Below, one piece after another: positions 21,041 through 30,105 of a DNA stretch of 43,333 nt. The notes beneath the pieces were generated by a model that was not told the DNA's origin, searched no databases, and saw only the letters and a list, made by a program, of their open reading frames with translations. Source of the DNA: Candidatus Palauibacter rhopaloidicola (lineage in GTDB: Bacteria; Gemmatimonadota; Gemmatimonadetes; Palauibacterales; Palauibacteraceae); assembly GCA_026914155.1 (NCBI GenBank), contig JAPPGH010000004.1:1-43333 (forward strand), written 5' to 3'. Position 1 is the first letter of the stretch. Each line of letters begins with the position of its first letter. Position numbers and translations under genes: made by a program.

Positions 21041-21183
21041 GTGTCGCGTACCCTTGCATACGAATCTCTGGATTCATGATACCGAATAAAAACCGAACTC
21101 AACCGGATAGCAACCCCTTCCTTGAGGTCGAATCATTGCTTCGGCTCCAACATACGCGCGTTCTTCAAGCGGGAATCAACAGG
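21041..21183 (-). promoter_or_regulatory. AT-rich spacer upstream of DUF5131-TcmP; weak candidate promoter
   Basis: This 143-base spacer is clearly richer in A/T than its surroundings. On the minus strand a TATCAT (21076-21081) and a TTGAGT (21097-21102) are spaced 15 bases apart, a sub-optimal sigma70-like pair. No gene is seen. It also marks the right edge of the low-GC module; no direct repeats or attachment sites were recognised at the edge. Confidence 0.3.
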
Positions 21184-22362
21184 TCAGCCGCGGTTGCCCT
21201 CGCCCCATGCGGAGGTGAGCGGCTTCCCTTCGATGAAGCGGCCTGGGCGGAAGGGTGAGAGGTCGATGTCCGGCGTCTCGCCGCAGAGGACGTCGGCGAG
21301 CGCCTCGCCGATCGGGGGGCCGAGCTTGAACCCGTGGCCGCTGCCGCCGAAGAAGGCGTAGTAGCCCTCGAGGCCCGGCTCGGGGCCCACGATCGGGTGC
21401 CAGTCGTCCGTGATCGTGTAGAGCGAGGCGTAGCCGCCCAGGTGCCGGGCGCGGGCCAGCGCCGGGATCCTCTGGAAGAGCGGGCGCTCGATGCGTTCGC
21501 GCATCTCCGGATCGAGGGCCGGATCGCAGTCGTCCGGATCCACCGGCTCGATGTCCTTGGGCGCCCCCAGCCCGGCGATGATCCGCTCGTCGCCGTAGGG
21601 TCGCAGATAGACGCGGAGACCGGGGTCCGAGACGACGGGGAGGGCGCCGAAGCCGGCCGGCCTCTCCACGAACAGGTCGCTCTCGCGGCTCCAGCGCAGC
21701 GAGTACCTCAGGCCGAGCCAGGAGCCGACCTGCCCCGCCCAGGGGCCCGCCGCGTTCACGACGACGTTTGTCGCGATCGCCCCGTCCTCGGTCTCCACCG
21801 CGACCACCCGGTCCCCATGCAGGCGGACGCCCGTGGCGGCCACGCCGGCGTGGGGCTCGAGTCCCCACGGACGGGCCGCCGCCACGAGGTTCTCCGTCGT
21901 CCGCGTCGGGTCGGCGTAGCCCGAGCGGGGCTCGAGGATGCCGTACGACACGCCGTCCAGGGAGAGCGGCGGCGCCAGATCGGCCACCTCTTCCGCGGTG
22001 AGCCGTTCGACGTGGAGCCCGTGCCGTCGCTCCGACTCGAGAATGTGTTCCCCGGCGGCGCGCAGACTCTCGCCGATGAGGAGCAGGAAGCCGATGGGCC
22101 GGAACCCGCAGTCGCCGCCGAGCAGGTTCCGGTCGTTCTCGAACATGTGAAGGGCCCGCTTCGCGAGTTCGAGCGTGATCGGGTTCGAGTAGTACGTGCG
22201 AACGATCGCGGCGGAATGTCCCGTGCTCACGCCCGCCAGGCGCCCCTTCTCCAGGAGCACGACGCGTCCGAACCCTCGTTTGGCGAGGAAGTGCGCGGCG
22301 CTGGCGCCCATGATTCCGCCACCGATGACAACGGCGTCGGCGGTCTTCGCTCCCGCGGTCAT
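21184..22362 (-). CDS. FAD-dependent amine/amino-acid oxidoreductase (DAO family, sarcosine oxidase beta-like)
   Basis: A 392-residue flavoprotein. The dinucleotide motif VVIGGGIMGASAA starts at residue 11 (Gly14, 16, 19). STGHSAAIVRTYYSNP resembles the flavin loop of SoxB and dimethylglycine dehydrogenase-like oxidases. The C-terminus has YTITDDWHPIVGPEPGLEGYYAFFGGSGHGFKLGP, the typical DAO FAD-binding end. These enzymes oxidise secondary or tertiary amino acids such as sarcosine. The ATG overlaps the HyuB stop by 4 bases (ATGA). Placed last in the hydantoinase operon, it may oxidise the amino acid released by ring opening; that is inference. Confidence 0.88.
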   Translation of the reverse strand: MTAGAKTADAVVIGGGIMGASAAHFLAKRGFGRVVLLEKGRLAGVSTGHSAAIVRTYYSNPITLELAKRALHMFENDRNLLGGDCGFRPIGFLLLIGESLRAAGEHILESERRHGLHVERLTAEEVADLAPPLSLDGVSYGILEPRSGYADPTRTTENLVAAARPWGLEPHAGVAATGVRLHGDRVVAVETEDGAIATNVVVNAAGPWAGQVGSWLGLRYSLRWSRESDLFVERPAGFGALPVVSDPGLRVYLRPYGDERIIAGLGAPKDIEPVDPDDCDPALDPEMRERIERPLFQRIPALARARHLGGYASLYTITDDWHPIVGPEPGLEGYYAFFGGSGHGFKLGPPIGEALADVLCGETPDIDLSPFRPGRFIEGKPLTSAWGEGNRG

Positions 22363-24119
22363 CGTCCCGGTGCTCGGCGCAATCTCCCCGTCTCCGCGAG
22401 GTCGACGGCCCATTCGCCCGGCTTGACGGCCACGCCGTAGGCTTCCCGCGCGCGGGCCCGCGAGACCTTGCCTTCCCGCACGTCCCGGAGCACCGCCTCC
22501 GGATCCCGTTCGTGCGCCGGTCCGAATCCGCCCCCGCCGGCCGTCTCGATCCGCACCCGGTCTCCCGTCCTGAGCTGCACCGTCGCTTTCGAGCCCAGAT
22601 CCCGCGCCTCGCCGCCCGAGATCAGCCTGTAGCTCGCGACCCTCCCATCGTCTCCCCCGTGCAGGCCGTGGGCCGGGAACCGCGCCCGGTCCGCCAGCGT
22701 CGTGAACGTCGGCTCGTGGCCCACGAACTCGTACTCGCGGCACAGCGCGAGGCCGCCCCGGCGCCGGCCCGCCCCCTCGGAGTCGGGAACGAGGCTGTAC
22801 TCGTGGATGCGCACCGGATAGTTGAGTTCGGTCTCCTCGATCGGCGCGTTCTGGGTGTTCTGGATGTGGGTCTGGACCGCGTCCGGGCCATCGGCGTCGT
22901 GCCGCCCGCCGTACCCCCCGGCGAGCGTCTCGAGGAAGCAGTAGTACTCGCCGGTCCCCGGGTCCTCACCCCCGAACCCCACATGGCAGATCATCCCCTT
23001 CGTTCCCGCGGGAACGCGTTCCGGCATGGGGTCGGCGAGCGCGCGGAACATGATGTCGCACAGCCGCATCGCGACCTCCCACCCGCCGACCACTCCCGCC
23101 GGCGGCCGGACATTCACCGCCGACCCCTCCGGCGCGACCACCTCGATGGGGCGGTAGAAGCCCTCGTTCAGCGGGATGTCGGGGTCGACCAGGCACTTCA
23201 GTACGTAGACGCAGGCGGTGAAGCACTGCGTGAGGTTGCAGTTCATGGGTGCCGCGCGCTGCGCGTCGGTCCCCGTGAAGTCGAAGCGCGCCGTCGAACC
23301 GTCGAACCGGATCCGGACCTTGAGGCGGACCGGCTCCCCGGTGATCCCGTCATCGTCGAGACACCCCTCCGCCGCGAACTCGCCCCGCGGAAGCTCCGCC
23401 AGTTCCGCCCGCAGCCGCCGCTCGCTGTACTCGATCATCCGGTCCATGTACGAACCCAGCAGCTCGGCGCCGTAGCGCTCCCACAGCGCGGACAGCCGAC
23501 GCAGTCCGATCTCGTTCGCCGCGTGCTGCGCGCGCAGGTCGCCCGCCACCTCCTTCTTCGCGCGCACGTTGGCGAGCATGAGCTTCAGCACGTCGTCCAC
23601 CAGGTCGCCGCCGTCGAACAGCTTCACGACAGGGAGGATGATCCCCTCCTGGTAGATCTCGCGGAACGCCCCGATGCTCGCCGGCGCCCCGCCTCCCACG
23701 TCCACGTGGTGGCAGCAGTTGGCGACGTATCCCACGAGTTCCCCCCCGTGGAAGAAGGGCGCGATGAGAAAGACGTCGTTGAGGTGGCTCGCCTGCCGGT
23801 GCGGATCGTTGACGAGCAGTCCGTCCCCGGGACCCAGCGTCTCCTCGCCGTGCTCCGCCTCGTACTCGGCCACCGCGCGCGGGACGAGGCGTCCGATCGT
23901 CACCAGGTGCGCGGGCTGGCAGAACGCCTGCGCGATCATCCGCCCCTCTGCGTCCACGAAGGCGCAGGAATAGTCGAGCCGCGTCTTGATGTTCGTCGAA
24001 TAGGCGGTACGCTGAAGCGTGACGGACATCTCCTCCGTGGCCTCCACGAGCGCGTTCCGGATGACCTCGAAGAGGACCGGATCCACGGAACTCACGGCGC
24101 GGCTCTCAGGCTGCGGCAT
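22359..24119 (-). CDS. hyuB: Hydantoinase B / oxoprolinase family subunit
   Basis: A 586-residue HyuB subunit. Motifs are DPVLFEVIRNALVEATEEMSVTLQRTAYSTNIKTRLDYSCAF at the start, then HLVTIGRLVP, LLVNDPHRQASHLNDV, NCCHHVDVGGGAPAS, IYQEGIILPVVKL, NCNLTQC and the C-terminal TAGGGGFGP. HyuA and HyuB form ATP-dependent enzymes that open N-methylhydantoin, hydantoins or 5-oxoproline. It overlaps the upstream symporter gene by 14 bases and the downstream flavoenzyme by 4. Length and motifs are complete. Cytoplasmic. Confidence 0.93.
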   Translation of the reverse strand: MPQPESRAVSSVDPVLFEVIRNALVEATEEMSVTLQRTAYSTNIKTRLDYSCAFVDAEGRMIAQAFCQPAHLVTIGRLVPRAVAEYEAEHGEETLGPGDGLLVNDPHRQASHLNDVFLIAPFFHGGELVGYVANCCHHVDVGGGAPASIGAFREIYQEGIILPVVKLFDGGDLVDDVLKLMLANVRAKKEVAGDLRAQHAANEIGLRRLSALWERYGAELLGSYMDRMIEYSERRLRAELAELPRGEFAAEGCLDDDGITGEPVRLKVRIRFDGSTARFDFTGTDAQRAAPMNCNLTQCFTACVYVLKCLVDPDIPLNEGFYRPIEVVAPEGSAVNVRPPAGVVGGWEVAMRLCDIMFRALADPMPERVPAGTKGMICHVGFGGEDPGTGEYYCFLETLAGGYGGRHDADGPDAVQTHIQNTQNAPIEETELNYPVRIHEYSLVPDSEGAGRRRGGLALCREYEFVGHEPTFTTLADRARFPAHGLHGGDDGRVASYRLISGGEARDLGSKATVQLRTGDRVRIETAGGGGFGPAHERDPEAVLRDVREGKVSRARAREAYGVAVKPGEWAVDLAETGRLRRAPGR

Positions 24120-25545
24120 TTCGGCCCCCGGTTCGAGTCTCGAGACGCGCCCCGATCCACAGAATCAGGATGGTGAGGGGCAGTCCGACCAGGATCGGAT
24201 CCAGTTCCCAGATGATGACGACGGCCCCCACCTCGCGGATCGCCCCGAACGTCTGCCACGCGGCCTGTACCGCAGCGCCGATGAGCATCGCCGCCATCAC
24301 CGTCCGCGGCGCCCGCCGGAGCGAGGGGAAGAGGACGATCCCGACGAGCGCGGGGGCGACGGAGGCGCCCATGATCCGCCCCCCGATCCAGAACAGTTCG
24401 ATGAGGAGGGGAAGCGCCAGGTAGAGAGCGGCCGCGAGCGCCCCCACGAGGAGGACGTTGAGCCGGTAGACCCAGAGCTGCCGGACGGCGCTTGCCGTGG
24501 GCGCGATGAAGCGCGCATACAGGTCCAGCGTGAAGTTGGAGGCGATCGTGTTGATCGTGCTGGAGAGCGTCGACATGCTCGCTGCGAGCACGCACACGAC
24601 GACGAGGCTCGCGAGTTCGTTCCCCGCCGCTCCGAAGGCGAGCGTGACGAAGGCGTCCTCCGCCGCGAGGCCCGGCCCGTAGATCGTGCGCGCGACGATC
24701 CCGATGAGCGGCGGCGTCATGTACCAGATCGAGGCGATGACCCCGCCGTACAGGAACCCCCGCCGCGCCACGTCCGCGCTCTTCGCCGCGAAGCCGCGCT
24801 GGATGAGCCCCTGGTACGCGCCGGTGATCGCGAGGCCGATGACGATCCACGCCAGCACCTGGGTGACGCCCGCCCGTCCGAAGATGTCGATCAGGGCCGG
24901 ATCGAGGCCGGCGCGCAGTTCGCCGAACCCTCCGGCCGCGGCGAGCCCCGCCACGAGCACCGCGATCGAGCCGGCCAGGATGATGAAGAACTGGATCGCA
25001 TCCGTGGCCATGACCGCCCACATGCCGCCCAGGAACACATAGACGGACGTGACGCCGAGCCACAGAAGGAGCGATTCGGCCACGGAGATGCCGAGCACCG
25101 CAGTCGTGACGAGCGTCAGCGCCCCGATCGTGCCCGCCGTCACGCCCATGTCCCGAAGGATGACGAGAAGGAGGGAGACGATCCGGTGCCGTGGGCCGAA
25201 GCAGCGGCCGAAGAGTTCCGGGATCGTGATGACGCCGGTCTCCCACAGCCGCGGGATGATGAAGTACGCGATCCAGATCGTCCCCAGCATGAAGGAGCCG
25301 CCGCTCCAGTAGGCGTCGAGGCCGAAGTCCGCGCCGAGCGCCGAGATCCCGATCAGCGTGGTGCCGTTGATCCAGGTGGCGGCGACCGAGAAAGCGATCA
25401 GCCACACGCCCGAGTGGCGCCCGGCCACCGCCATGTCCTCGACGGAGCGCACCCGCCGCCGGAACCACACGCCGACCCCCAGCATGAGCGCGAGGTAGGC
25501 CCCGATGAGCCACCACGAGAGCTGGGCCCCCTGCATCCCCTCCAT
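24106..25545 (-). CDS. Sodium:solute symporter family (SSS) transporter
   Basis: A 479-residue polytopic membrane protein with about 13 hydrophobic spans. The SSS signature region is visible: RRVRSVEDMAVAGRHSGVW at about 29-47, SVAATWINGTTLIG, WIAYFIIPRLWETGVITIPELF, and ASMSTLSSTINTIASNFTLDLYARF later. It probably brings in the substrate of the HyuAB/flavoenzyme pathway with Na+. GGAGG lies about 10 bases upstream of the ATG at 25545; an alternative ATG is at 25536. It follows the 71-residue membrane protein by 6 bases and overlaps hyuB by 14. Confidence 0.92.
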   Translation of the reverse strand: MEGMQGAQLSWWLIGAYLALMLGVGVWFRRRVRSVEDMAVAGRHSGVWLIAFSVAATWINGTTLIGISALGADFGLDAYWSGGSFMLGTIWIAYFIIPRLWETGVITIPELFGRCFGPRHRIVSLLLVILRDMGVTAGTIGALTLVTTAVLGISVAESLLLWLGVTSVYVFLGGMWAVMATDAIQFFIILAGSIAVLVAGLAAAGGFGELRAGLDPALIDIFGRAGVTQVLAWIVIGLAITGAYQGLIQRGFAAKSADVARRGFLYGGVIASIWYMTPPLIGIVARTIYGPGLAAEDAFVTLAFGAAGNELASLVVVCVLAASMSTLSSTINTIASNFTLDLYARFIAPTASAVRQLWVYRLNVLLVGALAAALYLALPLLIELFWIGGRIMGASVAPALVGIVLFPSLRRAPRTVMAAMLIGAAVQAAWQTFGAIREVGAVVIIWELDPILVGLPLTILILWIGARLETRTGGRNAAA

Positions 25546-25551
25546 CCCCGG

Positions 25552-25767
25552 CTATCCTCCCAGCAGCCGGCCCCAGAGCCCGATGTAGCCGAAGCCCAGG
25601 AGGACGAGGATGAGGAGCGCGAGCCACGGGTTGAGGCGCGGGAGCGCGATCCGGTCCATGCGGGCCGGATCCTGGCCGTCTCCGGCCGTCGGGTCCGTCG
25701 CGCCGGCGGCGGGTCGACCTCCGCGCGGTTTCCGCCCGCTCACGGGGCGCCGGTCTCGCCGGCTCAC
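25552..25767 (-). CDS. Small single-span membrane protein between hyuA and the symporter
   Basis: A 71-residue protein. GTG overlaps the hyuA stop by 4 bases (GTGA); the stop lies 6 bases from the symporter ATG. The first 45 residues are Arg/Gly/Pro-rich and cytoplasmic-looking. Then RLNPWLALLILVLLGFGYIGLWG at about 46-68 forms one transmembrane helix ending near the C-terminus. The tight coupling on both sides argues that it is real. It could be a small accessory subunit of the symporter, as seen for other transporters, but no family is recognised. Confidence 0.6.
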   Translation of the reverse strand: MSRRDRRPVSGRKPRGGRPAAGATDPTAGDGQDPARMDRIALPRLNPWLALLILVLLGFGYIGLWGRLLGG

Positions 25768-27899
25768 GCGGCGCGTCCCGGGGAGATCAGGAGGTTGCCG
25801 GACTCGTCCACCGTGGCGCGATACTCCGCGTGCACGAGCGTAGTGGAGTCGACTTCCTCGATGACCGCGGGTCCCGCGACGACGTGGCCCGCCCGCAGAC
25901 GCGCCCGGTCGTAGATCGCGGTTTCGACGAACCCGCCGGCGTCGGAGAAGAACACCGGTCTCGTCCCTCGCCGGGCGTCCGCGACCCCCTTTCCGTTCGC
26001 TTCGATCATCGGGAGCCGTGGGCGCGCGATCCTGCCGATGGCCGTGACCGTGAAGTTCACGAGTTCGACGGGCTCCTCCGGGTATCCGTGCCCGTAGGCC
26101 CGCTCGTGCTCGACGTGGAAGCGGCGCACCGCATCGGCCAGCGTCGCGGTGTCCATCTTCCGCTCCGGCCCGTCGTCCATCCCCTCCCGCGGCAGCGCCA
26201 CGGGCACTTCCGAAGACTGCCCGGCGTACCGCATCTCGATCCCGCGCCGGAACTCCATGTCCGCCGGGGCCACGCCTTCGCGCCGCAGCGTGCGCCGCCC
26301 TTCCTCCTCCATCGTCTCGAACAGCGACCGGATCTGCGCCGCGTCCGCGGCAGCGGCGGCCGTGACCCGGGTGCGGGAGAACTCGTGCCGCAGGTCCGTG
26401 ACGAGGAGACCCAGGGCGGACGCCGTCCCGGGGCTCGGGGGAATCACGAGCGTCGGGATCTGCATCTCCATGCACAGCCGGTTCGCGTGCAGGGGGCCGG
26501 CCCCGCCGAAAGCGACCATCGTCAGCTCGCGCGGGTCGTTGCCCCGGCGCACGGTGACGAGGCGCAGCGCGTTAATCATCGTCGCGTTCGCGATCTCGAT
26601 GATCCCGTTCGCGGCTTCGACCGGGTCCAGGCCGAGCGGCTCGGCGCACCGCTCGCGGATTCCCGTGGCGGCCGCGTCCACGTCGAGTTCCATCTCGCCG
26701 CCCAGGAAGTAGTCCGGGTTCAGGCGGCCGAGCACGAGGTTGGCGTCGGTGATCGTGGGCTCGGTCCCGCCCTGTCCGTAGCAGATCGGCCCCGGGTCGG
26801 CGCCCGCGCTCCGGGGTCCGACGCGAAGCCCCCCTCCGGCGTCCACCCAGGCGAGGCTTCCCCCGCCCGCGCCTACCTCCACGAGGTCGATGACGGGCGT
26901 GCGGATCGGGTAACCGGCGGCCCGCGTCATCCCCTGTCCCGGCTGGGCTTGGGCTCCGACCTCGTACTCCTTCGTAACGCGCGGCCGGCCGTCGAGGACA
27001 AGCCCGGCCTTGGCGGTCGTCCCTCCCATGTCGAAGGAAATGAGATGCGCGTGACCGAGCTGGCCCGCGATGAAGTTGGCGGAGACCACGCCCGCGGCGG
27101 GACCCGACTCCACCATGAACACGGGCTTGCTCGCCGCCTGTTCCGCCGTCAGCACTCCGCCGTTGGACTGCATGACGAGAAGCTCCGCCGGAAGACCCGC
27201 CCGACTCAGCCCCTCCTCGATCCCGGCGAGATAGCGCGCCACGACAGGGACGATGCAGGCGTTGATCACGCACGTGCTGGCCCGGAAGTACTCCCGGAAC
27301 TCGGGGCAGACGTTGGATGAGAGGGAGATGAGGAGGTCGGGATCGTCTTCTCCCAGGATCTCGGCCACCCGCTCCTCGTGCGTCGGGTTCGCGTAGCCGT
27401 GCAGGAGACACACAGCCACGGACCGGACCTCTCGCGCCCGCAGCGTCGCGGCGATCTCCCGGACGGCGTCTTCTTCAAGGGGTCGGAGGACGTCGCCGGC
27501 CGCGTCCAGCCGCTCCGGCACCTCGTAGCACAGATCGCGCGGCACGAGCGGGCGGAGCTTCTCGAAGTGGACGTCGTAGAGCGAGGGGCGAACCTGGCGG
27601 GCGATCTCGAGCATGTCGCCGAACCCCTCCGTGGTCACGAAGGCCGTCCGCGGTGTCCTTCCCTCGATGAGCGAGTTCGTGGCGACGGTCGTCCCGTGGA
27701 CGAGATGGGCGATGGCGCCCGGGTCGACCGCGCCCCCCGCGAGGACACGCTCCACCGCCGCCATGAAGCCAATGGAGGGATCCGCGGGCGTGGACGGGAC
27801 CTTGGCGGTGTCGATGCGCCCCGTCTCCTCACAGATCAGGACCGCGTCCGTGAAGGTGCCGCCCACATCTATCCCGAGGTGGAACTGGTTGCCCGTCAT
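25764..27899 (-). CDS. hyuA: Hydantoinase A / oxoprolinase family subunit (ATPase)
   Basis: A 711-residue HyuA subunit with the actin-like ATPase fold. The phosphate-binding GIDVGGTFTDAVL is at 9-21, then LVHGTTVATNSLIEG, VMQSNGGVLTAEQA, VESGPAAGVVSA, ISFDMGGTTAKAGLV, DLVEVGAGGGSLAW, GPICYGQGGTEPTITDANLVLGR and FGGAGPLHA. It works with HyuB in ATP-driven hydrolysis of hydantoin-like or 5-oxoproline rings. It is the first gene of the five-gene operon and divergent from the CocE-like gene across a 169-base spacer. The start ATG at 27899 follows a GGAAG motif. The family is secure; the substrate is not. Confidence 0.94.
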   Translation of the reverse strand: MTGNQFHLGIDVGGTFTDAVLICEETGRIDTAKVPSTPADPSIGFMAAVERVLAGGAVDPGAIAHLVHGTTVATNSLIEGRTPRTAFVTTEGFGDMLEIARQVRPSLYDVHFEKLRPLVPRDLCYEVPERLDAAGDVLRPLEEDAVREIAATLRAREVRSVAVCLLHGYANPTHEERVAEILGEDDPDLLISLSSNVCPEFREYFRASTCVINACIVPVVARYLAGIEEGLSRAGLPAELLVMQSNGGVLTAEQAASKPVFMVESGPAAGVVSANFIAGQLGHAHLISFDMGGTTAKAGLVLDGRPRVTKEYEVGAQAQPGQGMTRAAGYPIRTPVIDLVEVGAGGGSLAWVDAGGGLRVGPRSAGADPGPICYGQGGTEPTITDANLVLGRLNPDYFLGGEMELDVDAAATGIRERCAEPLGLDPVEAANGIIEIANATMINALRLVTVRRGNDPRELTMVAFGGAGPLHANRLCMEMQIPTLVIPPSPGTASALGLLVTDLRHEFSRTRVTAAAAADAAQIRSLFETMEEEGRRTLRREGVAPADMEFRRGIEMRYAGQSSEVPVALPREGMDDGPERKMDTATLADAVRRFHVEHERAYGHGYPEEPVELVNFTVTAIGRIARPRLPMIEANGKGVADARRGTRPVFFSDAGGFVETAIYDRARLRAGHVVAGPAVIEEVDSTTLVHAEYRATVDESGNLLISPGRAA

Positions 27900-28068
27900 C
27901 GCGCTTCCAACCTTCGACGCGGGCGTTTCCCGTGACAAGGCGCCGCCGTCCGGCGACCAAGTACGCCGTCGCCGGCGACGTCTGGACGCGGTGGTCTGCG
28001 TCCGTAGGTTGGGAATCGAGGGTCCGCCGCCGCCGATTGTCCCTCTCTCACCCCCACTGGAGGGCCAT
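27900..28068. promoter_or_regulatory. Divergent spacer between hyuA operon and CocE-like gene
   Basis: A 169-base spacer that must carry both promoters. A perfect 14-base palindrome CGTCGCCGGCGACG lies at 27967-27980 and could be an operator, but it is pure GC-rich sequence and may be chance in this genome. GGAGG precedes the plus-strand ATG. Confidence 0.35.
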
Positions 28069-30015
28069 ATGGACCGCAGATCGTTCGTTCGAACCGGGCT
28101 GGCCGGGGCGGGGTTCGCCGGAATCGGCGCTGCTCTGGATCCCCACGCTCTGGCCGGGAGCACCGAGGGGCCGGATCGGCGTCCCTCCGGGGAGACAGAT
28201 GGAGATGTCGTCATCGTGAAAGACGTGCCGGTCCCCATGCGCGACGGCCTCGAACTCATGACGGATCTCTACCTGCCGGCCGTGGACGGCGTCCCGCTGG
28301 AGGAGCCGCTCCCCGCCGTCCTCGCGCGGACTCCGTACGACAAGATGCGGCCGATCTCGATCGAGCACGCGATGTTCTTCGCGCGGAACGGGTATGTGTC
28401 CGTCGTCCAGGACTGTCGCGGGCGCTTCAACTCGCCGGGAGATTTCTTCCCCTTCGTCCAGGAACCGGAAGACGGCTACGACACGGTCGAATGGGTCGCG
28501 GGGCACCCGTCCTGCGATGGGCAGGTGGGCACGTATGGCGTCTCATACCAGGCGTGGGTCCAGTTCGAGACCGCCACGCTGAATCCGCCCAGCCTCAAGA
28601 CGATGATCCCCTACCAGGGGCCGACGAACGCCTACACCTACAGCATGAAGTGCGGCGGCGCCCTGGGTCTGGGGCTGCTGCAGTGGATCCTGTCGGTCGC
28701 GTCGAACGGAAACGAGGCGCGGGCGAACCCGCAGATCACCGAAGCGATCAACGAAATGCGTACGGGGCAGACGTTCCTCGACTGGGCCTCGCGCGTCCCT
28801 TGGCGCCGCGGAGAGACGCCGCTCAGCCTCGCGCCCACCTACGAGGAGGCCGCCCACCAACTCTACTTCGAGAACTACGACTACAGCGACTTCTGGCGGC
28901 AGCCGGGCCTGGGCATGGACGAGCACTTCGAGTCGTACCCGGACATGCCCATCCTCTGGGTCGTGGGCTGGTTCGACTGGTATCCCCGCACGATCAGCGA
29001 CGGATACCAAGCCATGGTGCGCATGGGACGGGAGAACCAGCACATCCTCATCGGTCCGTGGACGCACAACAACTTCGCGTCGTCGATCGGCGACGTGAAC
29101 TTCGGCACCGAGGGCGCCCGGATCGTCACCTACGACGACTACCTGAACCTCGAACTGCGCTGGTTCGACCGCTGGCTGAAGGGCGACGAGGGCGCCGACG
29201 TGTGGGCGCCCGCCAAGTACTTCATCATGGGCGGGGGCGACGGACGGAAGGCCGAGAACGGCCGCCTCAACCAGGGCGGGGCGTGGCGCTACGAGGCGAA
29301 CTGGCCCCCGGCCGCGGCCCGGCCCACCGAGTTCCATCTCCACGAGGGCGGCGGGCTCGCCCCCGAGGCGCCGTCCGCGCGGGCTTCCGCGACGACCTAC
29401 ACGTACGATCCGCGCAACACGGTCTCCAGCAACGGCCGCTGCATCGTGGCCTACGGCCCGGCGCTCGAGTTCGGGTTCCAGGGGATGGGCCCGCGCGACC
29501 AGATCGAGATGGAGACGCTGCCCGGCCACGGGATCCCCGGCATGCCGATCGCGTCCCGCCCGGACGTGCTCGTGTTCCAGACGGACCCGCTGCCTGACGA
29601 CCTGACGATCGCCGGCGACATCACGGCGGTCCTCTTCGTCTCATCCGACGCGCCGGACACCGACTTCTACGTGAAGCTGCTCGACGTCCACCCGTCGAGC
29701 CCGGACTACCCGAGCGGGTACGCGTTCCCGGTCTCCGAGGGAATCCTCCGCGCGCGCTACCGGGACGGCTTCGAGCAGTCGGTGCTCATGGAGGAGGGCG
29801 AGGTCTACCGCCTCGAGTTCCCGCTCGAACCCTCGGCGAACCTCTTCAAGGCGGGACACCGCATCCGGGTCGACGTCTACAGCAGCAGCTTCCCCAACTT
29901 CGACATCAACCGGAACACGGGAAACCCGCGCGACCGCACGTGGCGCGTCGCGAACAACACGGTCTACCACCAGGCCGGAAACCCCTCGCACGTCCTGCTC
30001 CCCCTGATGCCCTGA
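28069..30015 (+). CDS. CocE/NonD-family serine hydrolase, Tat-exported
   Basis: A 648-residue alpha/beta hydrolase of the X-Pro dipeptidyl-peptidase S15/CocE group, acting on acyl esters or amides (cocaine esterase and glutaryl acylase relatives). The N-terminus MDRRSFVRT plus a hydrophobic stretch is a twin-arginine signal. Catalytic elements are GTYGVSYQA with Ser159, GWFDWYP with Asp303, and GPWTHNN with His333. The oxyanion-hole region reads RTPYDK at 88-92. The C-terminal part (about 400-648) is the jelly-roll typical of the family, with DRTWRVANNTVYH near the end. GGAGG precedes the ATG. It stands alone on the plus strand between two minus-strand units. Confidence 0.93.
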   Translation: MDRRSFVRTGLAGAGFAGIGAALDPHALAGSTEGPDRRPSGETDGDVVIVKDVPVPMRDGLELMTDLYLPAVDGVPLEEPLPAVLARTPYDKMRPISIEHAMFFARNGYVSVVQDCRGRFNSPGDFFPFVQEPEDGYDTVEWVAGHPSCDGQVGTYGVSYQAWVQFETATLNPPSLKTMIPYQGPTNAYTYSMKCGGALGLGLLQWILSVASNGNEARANPQITEAINEMRTGQTFLDWASRVPWRRGETPLSLAPTYEEAAHQLYFENYDYSDFWRQPGLGMDEHFESYPDMPILWVVGWFDWYPRTISDGYQAMVRMGRENQHILIGPWTHNNFASSIGDVNFGTEGARIVTYDDYLNLELRWFDRWLKGDEGADVWAPAKYFIMGGGDGRKAENGRLNQGGAWRYEANWPPAAARPTEFHLHEGGGLAPEAPSARASATTYTYDPRNTVSSNGRCIVAYGPALEFGFQGMGPRDQIEMETLPGHGIPGMPIASRPDVLVFQTDPLPDDLTIAGDITAVLFVSSDAPDTDFYVKLLDVHPSSPDYPSGYAFPVSEGILRARYRDGFEQSVLMEEGEVYRLEFPLEPSANLFKAGHRIRVDVYSSSFPNFDINRNTGNPRDRTWRVANNTVYHQAGNPSHVLLPLMP

Positions 30016-30105
30016 CGGCGCCGACGCTCGGTGGCCCCGGACGCCCGGGATACGAATCGCGCCCACAGCGTGGTGTTCTGCAGGCACCTTGATGCGGGGA
30101 TCCCG
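30016..30105. other. Convergent spacer after the CocE-like gene
   Basis: A 90-base spacer between convergent genes. No clear hairpin with a T-run is visible. Confidence 0.3.

Noticed and set aside
24019..25914. Plus-strand open frame opposite the symporter
   Set aside because: Highly charged, repetitive (RDDP/ERR) shadow of a clear membrane protein gene.
27967..27980. 14-base palindrome CGTCGCCGGCGACG in the hyuA/CocE spacer
   Set aside because: Pure GC palindromes are expected by chance in this genome; it is listed only as a spacer note.
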